A stretch of DNA of 64,000 bases from Prostheceraeus crozeri. Taxonomy: Eukaryota; Platyhelminthes; Polycladida; Euryleptidae. This document shows positions 43,896 through 55,384 of this stretch, piece after piece (positions within the stretch are counted from its first letter, which is position 1; each line of letters starts with the position of its first letter). Below the pieces are notes generated by a model that was not told the origin of the DNA, made no database searches, and saw only the letters and a program-made list of their open reading frames with translations. The stretch lies in assembly GCA_907163375.1 (NCBI GenBank), contig CAJQUW010007444.1, forward strand, positions 310,001 through 374,000. The letters are read 5' to 3'. The position numbers and the translations under genes were made by a program.

Positions 43896-46245
43896 GCATG
43901 GCTCTCAAATTAAAAGATTCTCACAAGATTCATCTTCATGCAGCCTTTTTTCAGCAAAGTTCGTGATTTTTGCTGTTTCTAACTGCATTATCCATGATGA
44001 GCCTGATAAAAGGAGAGTGCATGAAATGAAAACATGTTTTTTCGAATTAAAAAAACAAGCATGTTTTTTCTTTTTAAAAATGTTTTTTTGTTTCAAACTT
44101 CTTTTTTCGACTTCCAAGAATTCATTACCAATTTTGCGGTTTTTAACGTCGGCGATATACTAATGACCATTTATCTAATGTTTAGTCTTTAGTATAGAAT
44201 CATATTTCATGCTTCTGTGCTTTTAAATGTTTAATAAATCAATAATTAGTTATTTAAAAACTTTGATTATAGTCCATATAATATGATGTAAAAAGATTGC
44301 CTTTTATAATTTAAATTTTAGTTTCAAATTCCATTCTCAACATCAGAAGTGTTAGACTAGTATTACTTATGATCTGCATCAAGTAAAGAAAAACGACTTA
44401 TATTTGATTGTTAAATTTAATGCCAAAACAGGAAACCTTACTGTCAATATATATACACATAAAAGGATGCATTAACACTTGTTCAATTGGCGATAAAGGA
44501 AAGTGAGCTTTCCGGTTTTCTCGATAAGGAGTCTAGACCGCAATGTGCCGTGCGTCATACCGAGAATTGAAAATTGTCGTTCCAACCCGGACGAACTACA
44601 CGTTACCACTCGATTTTTGCAAATCACTTATCACACCGGTGCTCATCTTAGAATTCATTCTAGGTGATATCTTTCAGTAAGGATATTATACATAGGATCA
44701 ATGACGTCATCATATTCTACAAACACCATTACCAAGCAATTATCATCGACGATTGATGATTAAGTAAGGATTACAAGAATCTATAGTGCTGTTTACATTT
44801 AGCTACGATAGTCGTTACACGCTCATTAGCAAGCTGACCATATGAATGCATATTATATACATATAATCTATACATATATATTATATTGCACATGTGCATG
44901 TAATAAAGTTTTATATTAAGTCATTTAAGCGTGTCTTTGAAGTCATTGTAAGTGTCATTTCAATGATTTCATCAAAGTCACGTAGTCCAATCAGTTGCCT
45001 GTAGCCTGGAACAGACTACGTAAATATCTTCTAAAATTTCTATCCAAAGACAGGAATGTAATGGCAACAAATAATGTTAGGAGTTTGTATTGTTTGTCCT
45101 AAAGCACCAAAATCAATTGGTGCTCCTACAATAGTCCTTTTTTATGTAGGCTAATTGTTTGGAATATTTGTCCAACATGTACTAAGTATGCAGTTACTAT
45201 CAAGTGTAAAGTACGTGTAACCGCGAGCTATTACAACAAAATTATCGTATATACACGCAAACAAAGCATGGTATACATACATGTAAAGTATCGTCACAAT
45301 TACTCAGGCATGCATGACTGGATTTCCCTATGTACAACTTGCATTTGTATACAAGCAACAACACATGAATCAATATTTGTGCAGATGTCTAAATGAGACT
45401 CCATTCTAGAAACTTGTGCGACGATGGACTTCTTGCATCCTCTGCATATAGCACGAATAATTCCTTTTTCGCTTCCATAGGAAAAAGAAGTTCAAACGGT
45501 ATCCCAATTTGGAGGCATCACTTTATAAATTACATGCAAATACGATGTAAAAAGTAGTACACACAAGGGACTGAACGAACTCGATGTTCAATTCACAATG
45601 ACACTGAAAACAGTGAAGGGATTTCAAGGTAAAAGAGCCAATGCCTTTCCTCAAATCTAGCAATTTTCAATTACATCTCAAACTATATTCTAAAGTTCAT
45701 GTAGTGCGCACTACAACAAAAAAAAATATAGCATGGAAATTCTGTAATCATAAAGGAGAAGACAATTAAACATTACAAAAGATGAAAATTACACATGTGC
45801 AATACATCGAGGAGGCAAAAAATTCATTTAAACATTTTCCAAGAACGATGTTTTTTTCGTGTTTTAAACATGCTTTTATGAATATGTTTTAAACACTACC
45901 AACCATGCTCTAAAGACAGGAAAGCATTATTTAAAATAGATGAAATAATCTGAATGAATATTCTGAGGGAATCGTTTGTTTTTCATTTTAGTCATGATCA
46001 TCATTTCTGTTGATTTTAGGCGTTACATACACGTCATCCTCTTGCCTTTGACTAGCATCTCGGATTGACTGACTTTGACCATAGAATGTAGAAATGGATA
46101 GGCCTATGAAAAACGTGATAAATTAAACTTGATTTTTGGCCTACTACTCATGGATTTTTATGTTATGGCTGATACATGTACTCTGTTTGTGCATGTCTAT
46201 TGAAAATAAACACATCTCTAAACAATTGACGTGCCATTTGTAATG
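43896..46245. other. Gene-free AT-rich stretch
   Basis: AT-rich simple sequence with ATATATAC/TATAT words lies at 44845-44890. A small hairpin CACCAAAATCAATTGGTG is at about 45105-45122. No coding feature was recognised. Confidence 0.45.
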
Positions 46246-46787
46246 AAAGAATTAGAGGCGTCAAAATTACGGATGTCAGCAAATAACGTCTTTCATTTTG
46301 CAAGCGATTTCCATCAGCTTCGTCGACTATTATCAAGCTTAGTCATCAAGTGACAATGACAGACAGTCCGTCCCGTCGAACGGCTGTCGCTCTAGCGTGA
46401 TTATCAATCATTCACAGTACATATGTACACTTGATCGACAACGCATAGAACAAAGAACAATTTTGGAAATTCAAAGTCACTACTAAGTAAAGAAATGAAA
46501 GTAGAAGTTAATACAAGTAAAAAAAGAAAATAGAAAGTGAAATCAAAGACGTGGTCTAGGCACTGATACAATTGTTCCTTCGATGCGTTGTCTATCAAGG
46601 TGTACATACGCTATGAATGGGGCTGTTAATTAACTAAAATTCTGCCGGCCGAATATTAAACTGATTTAATTTTCTGCCAGTAAATAGTTTCGAACGACAG
46701 TATAATACCGAAACCGACTGAAAATTCTGCCGGTAGAATAAAGACATTACTTCCTGACATCCAGAATTTTGACGCCCTTAATTCTTT
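46246..46787. mobile_element. Short TIR element (34-bp ends)
   Basis: The left end, starting AAAGAATTAGAGGCGTCAAA, and the inverse of the right end, starting AAAGAATTAAGGGCGTCAAA, match at 30 of 34 positions and run to GGATGTCAG. The body of 542 bp contains direct repeats of AAAATTCTGCCGG near 46638 and 46722 and encodes nothing recognisable. Target duplication is unclear, although TGTA lies close to both ends. Confidence 0.6.
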
Positions 46788-47269
46788 TGTATAAACACCT
46801 GATTTCTGATTATTTATTATAATTGCTGATTTAAAGGTGAAAAAAGTCGCATAGAAGCCAGAAGCATAGACATCCTAGTGTTGTATCTTTTGTTTGAATC
46901 TTAGCAGACGTGTAAGAGTAAGCAAGTCTCCTAGCAAGCTTCAAACCTCAATTCGAGGACACATCGACATAAGCCATCGATATTGTTGACAATGTGAAGC
47001 TGTCGTCAAACATCAATTCTATCACCCATAAGTCACTATTGAAGACTCCAACAAAAGAATTAATTTTCATAGTGAATGGATTTCTGATATTTTTTGGATG
47101 ATATCTTAAATAATTAAGAATTAATTAAAAAATGCATGTGACTACTTCGTAAGACAGCATTTGTTATACACATTTGGCACAAAAGTCGAATTTCTGACTG
47201 CAAGTTTAATGAATTATATCTGAACTATCATTTGTGAGCGACTTCCCAAACCGATCTCATCTGCGTTCT

Positions 47270-47540
47270 GCCTCATCTCACCATCTCATCGTGCCAAGAT
47301 GTATACTAAAATCAACTAAAAATAGACTGTTTTCCTCATGTGAAACGTGATTATGGAATGAGCTGCCTCAAGAATGTACAGTGCTGAACTCTCATCATCG
47401 ATTCAAATCATCTATCAAGAGCCTATTCACGAATAACTGATCGCATTTTTATGCATTTCTCTTAAAGTTGTGAAATGACCCTGAACCTCTTTAGCATGTG
47501 TCATTTTAATAAAAATTCGTTATCATCATCATCAAATGAA
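47270..47540 (+). pseudogene. LINE C-terminal and 3' tail remnant (CR1/L2 type)
   Basis: The plus-strand translation contains the pieces LFSS, LW(N)ELPQE, HRFKSSIKSLFTN, matching the end of CR1/L2 LINE polyproteins (pattern WN.LP......S...FK..LK..LF). The 3' side ends in TTAATAAAAATTCG and TTATCATCATCATC, the short ATC-type microsatellite tail often seen on such LINEs. Frames are broken at several places and everything upstream of the tail is missing. Confidence 0.5.
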
Positions 47541-47935
47541 AATGGAGGAACCCTCTGGGTAATAGCAAGGTTCCACTGGAGAGCATTTTGTATAAATCTC
47601 GTCTCATTCACTCCATAATATCAAGCGCCCCAGCTGTTATTATCATGATGAGATTTAGTACATGTAATTGAAAAGCATATACTCGTAGGTTAAAGTAATC
47701 AGAAGAATTACTAAATATCACTGCAAATGAATAAACTACATGCAAATTCACTTGTAACTGGTCTTCCAACCGGATATGTAAAGCGAAACCGGTCTTGCAA
47801 CGAATGTTCGCCTTTTCTGTGCCTTTGGAGATTACGGAGTGAGACTCCAAAGAAGCAATGTCGCTTGTTTATTATCAGTATTACTATCATCAGAATTCTT
47901 TGCAACGGACTATTCATTGATGTTTAATTTGGAGC

Positions 47936-48140
47936 AATGTTTTGCGGCCGGATGCCCTTCCTGACGCCAACCAACTTGTGTTAGGGATTCGGAACCCAAA
48001 GACCAATAGGCCTCAAAAGACCTCAGCGAGCCTGATCTGCCCCGGTTTACAGGAGTGTCCTTCTCCGTCCCGTCATCGATGATGTAAAAGCGTGGGATAA
48101 CTTGGTTGTTTAGTTACTACTAAAACTACGGAAACCTGGA
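47936..48140 (+). repeat. Repeat fragment with GCCGGATGCCCTTCC
   Basis: The stretch TGTTTTGCGGCCGGATGCCC followed by TTCCTGACGCCAACC resembles a widely dispersed repeat motif of animal genomes (TTTACGGCCGGATGCCCTTC). It directly precedes a LINE coding remnant at 48205-48507 and could be part of another inserted element. No ends are visible. Confidence 0.35.
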
Positions 48141-48204
48141 CCTAGCCGAACTCGTGAACGTACAACCGTAGGCCCCCCTAATCGGAAATGATAAGATCCG
48201 TCTT

Positions 48205-48507
48205 GTGCTTAAAGTACCCCCAATAAGCAAAGAAATTGAGACTCGCCGATGGAGATGGTTCGGACATCTGCTCAGAAGACCAGAGGATAACATCTGCAAG
48301 ACAGCATGGAAACAAGAAACTGTCGACAAAAGAAAGGGAAGACCGAGAACAAGTTGGAGAACTGTGATAAAGAGTGGAATGAAGGTCAGATCGATAACCG
48401 AAGGCATGGCCTCCGACCGAGCCATGTGGAAGCAACGGACTGAGGGGCCACCCCGTGCTACCCGATCATCCGGGAAGCTGAAGCTGGATCGAGCCCGGCC
48501 AAGGTGA
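48205..48507 (+). pseudogene. LINE polyprotein C-terminal fragment
   Basis: The translation RRWRWFGHLLRRPEDNICKT, then KGRPRTSWRTVIKSGMK and SDRAMWKQRTEGP is the C-terminal part found in many LINE polyproteins (pattern R..W.GH..R......GRP...W......W). The reverse transcriptase part is absent. A related but different C-terminus is seen in the LINE at 59190-60530. It is a 5'-truncated dead copy. Confidence 0.75.
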
Positions 48508-48510
48508 TCA

Positions 48511-49500
48511 AGGTGAGCATTACTATCATCATAATGAAATTCAGTAATTGAAATATAAATGAACGTGATCAGAGCATAAACTAAATATTCAATTCAATTT
48601 TTAGATTTTGGAAAATGCGTTGTTCAACGGATTGAATTCGGGAAATTGTTATCCTTCTGATAGACTTCACACTTGTGACATCTTTCTGAACGTATCTGGA
48701 AATAATATGTTTCATTCGTGTTAACAGGTGCATTTACAGTTAATTAATTTATAAAAAATTTCACTTGATCAACAGCGCATCATTTCGAGTACATAATTTG
48801 ATGTGTTCTTCCAAATGAAAATCTCCGGTCAATAAGAAATAGGTTCTTTAACAATGGAATAGTCTTTATTGATGATTTTCTTACAATCATTTCAAACGAC
48901 AGTAATTCTCGTTTCATTTGGTAAATTCAAAACGAACACTTACTTAACAGTCATTAATCCTCTGTCATTAGTAGTTCCTAATGGGTCTCTTATCTCGCTC
49001 AGCATTGTTGAAGTTTTACGCTCGAATGCAATTTTAACTGCATGAAAAGTTGTTTTGTTTTCTAGAATTACTTATTGACGTATTCACGGTCAAAACTAAC
49101 AGATAATTATAATCTCAATAGTTCTTGTACCACAAGGTGAAAGATGATGCCGTTCAAGTGACAATGTGAAACAAACAATTACTGTTACTCTATTTGGGAT
49201 TCAATCAAGCGAGAAATATACCAGAACTATTAATCAGATAGTTCGTGAACTTAAGAAAGACATATGTACGTCAGAGCATTCAATTTGCAATTGGAATCAA
49301 GGCTTTTGTAAAGCATTTTATTGACCTATTAAGTCCGAAAAGTGTAGATAGTGTTTATTGCAAGCGAACTTTCTAATGATGGAATTTGCCCAGAATTGGG
49401 AGTCAGGTAATGTGGGCAGCCGGAAATAGATGTTTCATATATGAAGCAGTTCAAATCTCATTCTCAGAGCTCGGGAATGATATTTGAATTATTTCATCAA
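48511..49500. other. Gene-free stretch
   Basis: No recognised gene, element end or tandem array was found. Confidence 0.45.
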
Positions 49501-49502
49501 TT

Positions 49503-49637
49503 GCAGAAGTCTGTTATTCGGATGACGATTTACCTTCATCTGAGCTAAGGTGCTGATTCTTTGCAATAGGGCACACTGCAATGATGTTTGCAGTTCCCGC
49601 AATTACTTAAGTCAGATCTTTTTCTCATCCCTTGCAA
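49503..49637 (+). repeat. Dispersed repeat E, copy 1
   Basis: CGGATGACGATTTA, TGCTGATTCT, CAATAGGG and AGTTCCCGCAATTACTTAAG followed by TCAGAT match the stretch at 55996-56143 in order and spacing, apart from a middle segment missing here. No ends or coding capacity are visible. Confidence 0.55.
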
Positions 49638-49761
49638 ATCCCCTGAATTTACTATGTATTGGAACCGCCGGATAATTGAGTAGATAAGTCAATATAATGA
49701 ACTCTTGAAAAAGGTAACCACGGATATCTAGGAAGCTGTGGCGATGTTGAGAGATGTGAAC

Positions 49762-49813
49762 TAGGCCTGCTGATGATTCCTGATATTGGATGAATGACAA
49801 CTATTCAGGTCTG
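49762..49813 (+). ncRNA. Hammerhead ribozyme-like motif, second copy
   Basis: Box I CTGATGA is at 49770-49776, followed by the same TTCCTGATATTGGA helix II as at 2806. Helix I pairs TAGGCCTG (49762-49769) with CAGGTCTG (49806-49813) over all eight positions including G-U pairs. Box II reads GAAT rather than GAAA and helix III is weakened, so this copy is probably inactive. The fuller helix I here than at 2791 supports the fold. Confidence 0.5.
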
Positions 49814-49952
49814 TTTCCATTTTTCAACTGAGGATGCAACTCAATATTTAAATATTCTATTCACATTGTGTTTTCAAAAAGCAGCATTTATTAAATATTG
49901 CAGGCGCATTAACTTCGGCGATTTTCTAGTAGTGTGTTTAAAGTGAGATTTA

Positions 49953-50942
49953 CCAAAATGTTGTAATTTACCTTAAGCAGTATTTGTCAAGATGAATTGC
50001 AGGGTTTAAGCCAAACTGCTGAAATGAATAGTTGCAAATTGATCTTATATTGCAAATTTTCGTCGTTAAGACGGCCTTATCAAGCAAATACAACGATAAA
50101 AAGGAAGACATCAAAATTAAAAAATCAGTGATTGATATTCTGTGCATTCCTCCCTGTTATTTATTATAGGATATAGTCTTTTGATCAGCACAGATTCTCG
50201 AAAGCGCAAGTTAATGGCAGTGATATTTCTGTCAATCACTGTTGCATTCATCATTTAACAGCGCACAATTTCAATTGTCATGGCTTGCTACCGAGTGACA
50301 TAGGCGAACTTCTCTAGGTAATAATGTCAAATATGTATTTTGAATACGAAAGTATTATCTATCGACAAAAATGTGGATCTAATGTATCAGGCATCCTCGC
50401 GATATTGTTCATGGATAATCTTCAGAAACATGTTATTCATCATCATTCAATTGGACTGTATGCCAGATATGTTGATGACATTCTTATACTTACATCGAAT
50501 AGTGAAGAGGCATCCAATATACGTACATGCGTCTTTCTATAATATTCATGAAAGTATCAAATTTACCATTGAGTATCCAGAGACAGATAACTCTTTGTCA
50601 ATACTCGATCTTTAGCTCCTCTTTAGCGGCGACGTAATTACAAGTACATGTTATCAAAAAGATGCAAAGAAGTCCCTATTTATGAATGCAACCATGATTG
50701 ACAGAAATACCACTGCCATCAACTTCCGCTTTCGAGAATCTGTGCTGATCAAAAGACCATTTCTTATAATAAATAACAGTCAGGAATGCACAGAAAATCA
50801 ATCACTAATTTTTTAATTTTTATGTCTTCCTTTTCATCGTTGCATTTGCATGATGAGGCCGTCTTAGCGATGAAAATTTGCAAAATAAAAACAATTTGCA
50901 ACTATTTCTTTCAGCAGTTTGGCTTAAGCCCATGTAATTTTA
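49953..50942 (+). mobile_element. Penelope-like insertion with inverted arms and reverse transcriptase remnant
   Basis: The insert lies in module Q between 18-base target copies (two mismatches). Arms at about 49994-50252 and 50682-50940 are inverse copies of about 255 bases, moderately diverged. In the loop, 50324-50615 translates as YRQKCGSNVSGILAILFMDN and GLYARYVDDILILTSN, the last with the YVDD catalytic motif, then IHESIKFTIEYPE. This is the palm of a Penelope-like reverse transcriptase. The right arm continues with the part that follows the palm. It is truncated and broken in about three places. Confidence 0.78.
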
Positions 50943-51004
50943 TGTTTGAAGTGATATTTAATGAATGCCCGTCGAAATTTCACTAGCTTGTTATTTGCAA
51001 AATT

Positions 51005-52400
51005 CAGCAGCTACTTTTATGTGATGTCAATTTCTACATCATATTTATTACCAAGAACAATTTTGACTGAATATCTTTGTAATATCTTTGTAACGCAAAT
51101 GACAAAGCTGAAGCGGCCAGACCGGCGAAATAATTATTTTGTTCAAATAACTTTTGATTATTTTTCTTATTCCGTTATAACTGCGCTTCGAATTGTTCTT
51201 TAGGATTAATATAATAATTTCAATTTGATAATATGATTTCCAAACAGTTCTTTGAAAAAACATCGTATTCAACACGTAATTTCTACATCATTTCCAGGAT
51301 TTAGCTATTGTACGGTATTGATTTCATTTATAGCCATTAGTTAATGATCTCCAGAATGAAATCGCTTTGTGTCATGTTTAGACACGTGAGTAAAGCCCAA
51401 GCCGAAACATCATATCGCGTTTTATAGAAATAGTACCTGTCGGAGAAATTTATATTTTCTTTCTCCATAAATTGAGATTCCGGGTACGTAGAGACCCCGC
51501 TGCTCGCTGCAACCAGATTCTTAAAGGATGATCATTTTCAATTAAATAAAATATCATAGGTTAAATTACCAATTCTGAGAAATAAGTTAGTACATGTATA
51601 GCAAGCAGAATATGAGCAGCTTTAGAGTGCAGGCAGATACCGTTTTGTTGGGTATCACAACAGCTAAGCTGAAATAAATCATTACTGCTTTGACATTGAA
51701 ATTTTCAGTTTTTCATGATTGATTTCTTTGACCAGTTAACATACTGTATATAAATTACACTTGGATTGATTTGAATCCGATACTAAGACAGCTGCTCAAA
51801 TCGGTAACCACCAAACTAAAGACTAAAGACACTTTCTCCTGACCTGATCATGCTTTTTATGTGTCGATTAATGAGCAGGATACTATTACATTTCATCGAG
51901 GATTCATCCCAAAGGATGGGGATTAGCCAGTACAATACAAACACCCTCCAACTGTAAAGTAACGGCATCATGCGCTGATTTCAACAAATGATGTTTTAAC
52001 ACGTGCTTATTTTACAGAAGTGAAGTAAAATTATCTAAATCCTATCAGTAATCTATAACCCACTTTCTCACAGATCCATTTTATCAAAAGAATGAAAACT
52101 GAAAACGAAGCCGATTCTCCTGCCACTCAGTAGAACATTAATTTATACCTACACTCCATTGTCTTAAACACTATTATTATTTTGAAGCGTTCACAGTAGT
52201 ACCAAATAAACTTCATACCTCAATTAAACTCGTTCCATTTGCGTTCATATTATTAGCACGCTGTTAATAGCTGGCAGGCTTACTCACATAATATGCTAAC
52301 CTAATCATTTCCACTGGCGGAACTCAAGTTCAAGCTTCTATCTTAAGATTTAAGTTTCAACGAAACATTCAGTTCCACTCTGGAAAAAGAGTCTATTTTG
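51005..52400. other. Gene-free stretch
   Basis: No recognised feature. Near 51370-51400 AAAGCCCAAGCCGAAACATC resembles Penelope-like tails, but without boundaries. Confidence 0.4.
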
Positions 52401-52401
52401 A

Positions 52402-53790
52402 TTACTTACTTCCCCGTTTTTCGTCCTTGTCCACGTTGAACAGGGTCAGACGATGCTGCTTTCCTATGGCGGCCCTCCACTGCTGTCGATCGTAGACCAT
52501 TGCTGGATTCAGGTCAGGAGGGTGAAGATCTTCGGTGACGACTTGCGACCATGTTTTTTTGGTCTTTCTCTCTGCCTTCTGCCTTCGACTTCCAACTGAA
52601 AAGATCTTTTCGTCCAGTCATTCTCATCTCCTCTCAGATTGTGGCCATACCACGCAGTCTTCTTCTTCGCAGAACATCGGAAATACATTCCAAGTTCATC
52701 TTCTTTCTTAGGTCATCATTACTGTATCCATCGGTCAGCCTCATGCCGCACGTTCTTCTCGCCATTGCCTTTTCTGTTCTTTCAATCTTCATGATGTGAT
52801 CAGTGTTCACGACCCACGTCTCACTCCCGTACATCATCGCACTACGGACATAAGCAGATTACACCGAGCCTTCATTTTCAAGGTGGGACTTTTGATGCCA
52901 GGAAACGTGCAAGTTCATGGAACTTCTTCCATGCACACCTTACTCTCGAAGTTACTGCAAGGTTGGATCCACCTGCGGCATTCAACATATCACCACGGCA
53001 ACAGAAGGTCTTAACTGAGCTGCAAAGGTCACCACATACACTTGACTCATCACACGCACTCAGAGTCTCTACCTCAGACGTCCCGAACACCTTGGGCACT
53101 GAAAATGAAACGCAGCTGTGCTTAAAGTTCACTTAAGCCCTTCATACCACTGCATCGCTTGTGGATCCAGCGGTCGCACACTCCGCACTTGATGGAATTC
53201 GCGTCCATCCCTTGTCTGCATTCCTTTTGATGCCAAACTTGTTTTCTAAGAGGACAACTTTGACTTCAGGCCTTTAACTGAGGTATCAATCAACACTAGG
53301 TCATCAGCACAGATCAACTCCCATGGAAACCAACACGAGCGCTCGTCGTCACCCGATGTATAGCAATGGCGAACAGAAGAGGGCTAAAGACGGATCCCTG
53401 ATGCACCCCCACTCCAAGACTCCAGCGCTTCGAAGAGACCAGCAAGCCACTTCTCTTGGTATTGAGTCGAAAGCTTTCTCCAGATCCACAGAAGCAAGGA
53501 AGAGATCTTTCTCTTTGGCCATGTACTTCTCTTGAGTTTGCCTTAAAATGAATATGGCGTCTGAAGTGTTCTTTCCAGGAACAAAGCAATAATGCATTTG
53601 ATCGATGTCCAAAAGCTCCCATTCCAAAATCCTCTCTACAACTTTCATGCCGTGTTCCAGCAGCTTGATTGATCTGTAGGAGCTGCATTTTAAAGGAACT
53701 CCTCTGCCTTTGTACAAAGGTATCGGAACATTCATTTTCCATTCTGGCGGCACTCCGTCACCTGCGATGATGTCATTTGATATCGCGGTA
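52402..53790 (-). pseudogene. LINE polyprotein, 5'-truncated, with reverse transcriptase, zinc finger and C-terminal domain
   Basis: Read from 53790 down, the translation starts PPEWKMNVPIPLYKGRG, then SSYRSIKLLEHGMKV, FVPGKNTSDAIFILRQTQEK and SVDLEKAFDSIPRE: reverse transcriptase fingers and motif A. GVHQGSVFSPLLFAI is motif B. Next is a Cys/His stretch IKCGVCDRWIHKRCSGMKG (near 53150-53200), a PHD-like zinc finger. AVTSRVRCAWKKFHEL, MMYGSETWVVN and LRRRRLRGM follow, and the end is QQWRAAIGKQHRL with TAA at 52402-52404. The endonuclease domain is missing and the frames shift at least four times. The Y.DD motif was not found. Family not assigned beyond non-LTR. Confidence 0.85.
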
Positions 53791-54072
53791 AGTCACTCTA
53801 AACTCTTATACTCTTGAGTTTGATGATGTTTTAAAAAATAAGCTTAATATGGGCTAGCTCCAGCATCAGGCTAGATGCATAAGCAGATATACAATTTAAA
53901 TCTTACGGGTCATCATGCATGAATTCTCACCCATCAAGAACGCATAGCTTAATCAGCAAACTGCTTATCTAGATGGTTAATGAAATGAAATATTAGTTAA
54001 AGACATATACATATGTAGGCTTCTGATGAAGGCCCAACTGTAGCTATAACTTGTGCAAAAATCAATATCTAT
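53791..54072. other. Short linker between LINE and foldback
   Basis: AT-rich sequence with TTCTGATGAAGGCCCAACTG near 54018; no GAAA box follows, so it is not called a ribozyme. Nothing else was recognised. Confidence 0.4.
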
Positions 54073-54513
54073 TGATTCAATGCCTCCGGCTTTCACGAGG
54101 TCGAAATGATATTTCAATGCGCCTTGCTCTTGGCACCACCATGAAAAATGGCTTGCCGGCTGGGAATCGAACCCAGTCTTCGAATTGCTGACGCGGCATG
54201 TAGATCACCAAGACCAGCGAAGCACACCCTCCATGATCGTGTCAAGAGCAAGTAAAGCTTTCAGCGCGCATTATGACGTTACCTTCCTGGTTTGCTTATA
54301 TAACAGTTTGTTATAACAGCGCTGAAAGCTTTACTTGCTCTTGACACGATCATGGAGAGTGTGCTTCGCTGGTCTTGGTGATCTTCATGCCGCGTTAGCA
54401 GTTCAAAGACTGGGTTCGATTCCCAGCCGGCAAGCCATTTTTCATGGTGGTGCCAAGAGCAAGGCGCATTGAAGTATCATTTCGACCTCGTGAAAGTCAG
54501 AGGCATTGAATCA
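54073..54513. mobile_element. Foldback with two 195-bp arms containing a tRNA-like promoter box
   Basis: Arms 54073-54267 and 54319-54513 are inverse copies with only a few differences, around a 51-base spacer. Each arm contains GACTGGGTTCGATTCCCAGC: a 5-bp stem and a perfect polymerase III B box (GGTTCGATTCC). About 40 bases earlier CTGGTCTTGGTGATC could be a weak A box. This looks like two tRNA-derived SINE copies head to head, or a foldback element that captured one. The acceptor stem of a real tRNA is not formed. No target duplication was identified. Confidence 0.75.
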
Positions 54514-55254
54514 TCAGATCGATTGCCCGAGGTCGCCTGGAAGCAGTTGTTATTGTTAAGAATCAATATGTTGACAATTTAGAAGATTATTTCAAACTTT
54601 TCAGTCAAATTCAATCTAGAAAGCTTTTTATAAGATCTGATGCAACATGCGATGTGTAAATAAGAATGTGAAGTAGAACCATTACACTCGCATGTGAGTG
54701 TAGATCATCTGGATCACTTGACCCACTTGAAAATGCATGACCAGTTGGGCCTTTTCGACGGCACATTGGAACAATGTATTAATCATCATACATGTATATA
54801 CTTAAAGTAGTAAGCGTACCTATGACACACGAAAGAGCACTATTGAGCTTGGAAGCTCAAGAATAGCGTTAACAGAGTAGACACGCAGAAAGTGATAGAA
54901 ATATAGATTGTGTGAACTAGGGTTTTAAAACCCGTGAATCTAGTTCTTAAAAGCGGAAGCAATTTTGATTTTCTTTTAAATCTTTACTTAATTATTTATT
55001 CAACAAATGCTCGATTATTTCTTCATCCAATTCTTTATTTGACAAATGGACTGGACAAGCTAGCCTAATAGCTGCTATAATGACATTGAGCATATTGAGC
55101 TACATGCATTGACCGTCATGAATATTGATATCCTGAAAGTCATATTTAAAAGTGTCTATCTTCATCTAAAGCTGGTAACAACTTTAAGAAAGTAAACATT
55201 CCATAAAAATTTACGTAGAATTGTGCACTTGCTCTCGAGATAATAGATAATATA
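54514..55254. other. Gene-free stretch
   Basis: Contains a small palindrome GGGTTTTAAAACCC near 54922 flanked by AACTA and TAGTT. No coding feature was recognised. Confidence 0.4.
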
Positions 55255-55382
55255 CAGTCCGTTTCATAAAAAGTGGATCATCCTAAAATTTGACTAAATA
55301 AAACATAAGTATGATACAGAAAGCATTTTCATGTTATTTCATGTCCCTAATATATTTAAATGTCCTTATATAATGCAGTCTG
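55255..55382. mobile_element. Tc1 deletion derivative (miniature copy)
   Basis: The first 120 bases (to 55374) equal the left end of the Tc1 element at 34803, with one T fewer in a T run. The copy starts after TA with CAGTCCGTTTCATAAAAAGT. The homology stops at TATAAT and GCAGTCTGTA follows. The final TCTG-TA may be the very end of the other terminus with its TA. It therefore looks like an internal-deletion product of about 126 bp, or alternatively a simple truncated fragment. Confidence 0.7.
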
Positions 55383-55384
55383 TA

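Larger units (their letters stand above)
49735..51000 (+). repeat. Ribozyme-bearing repeat, copy 4 (modules P then Q), split by a Penelope-like insertion
   Basis: Module P (GTGGCGATGTTGAGAGATGT to CTCAATATTTAAATATTC) is followed by Q (AAGCAGCATTTATTAAATAT onward). This is the opposite order from copy 1. Q is cut at TGTTTAAAGTGAGATTTA (49935-49952) and resumes at TGTTTGAAGTGATATTTA (50943-50960), continuing with AATGAATGCCCGTCGAAATT. The 990 bases between are a Penelope-like insertion. Order of events: repeat first, Penelope-like element second. Confidence 0.75.

Noticed and set aside
48126-48435. Two minus-strand ORFs with hydrophobic stretches
   Set aside because: They are mirror frames of the plus-strand LINE C-terminal fragment at 48205-48507.
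53995-54045. CTGATGAAGG near 54018 as a ribozyme
   Set aside because: There is no GAAA box or closing helices within the expected distance.
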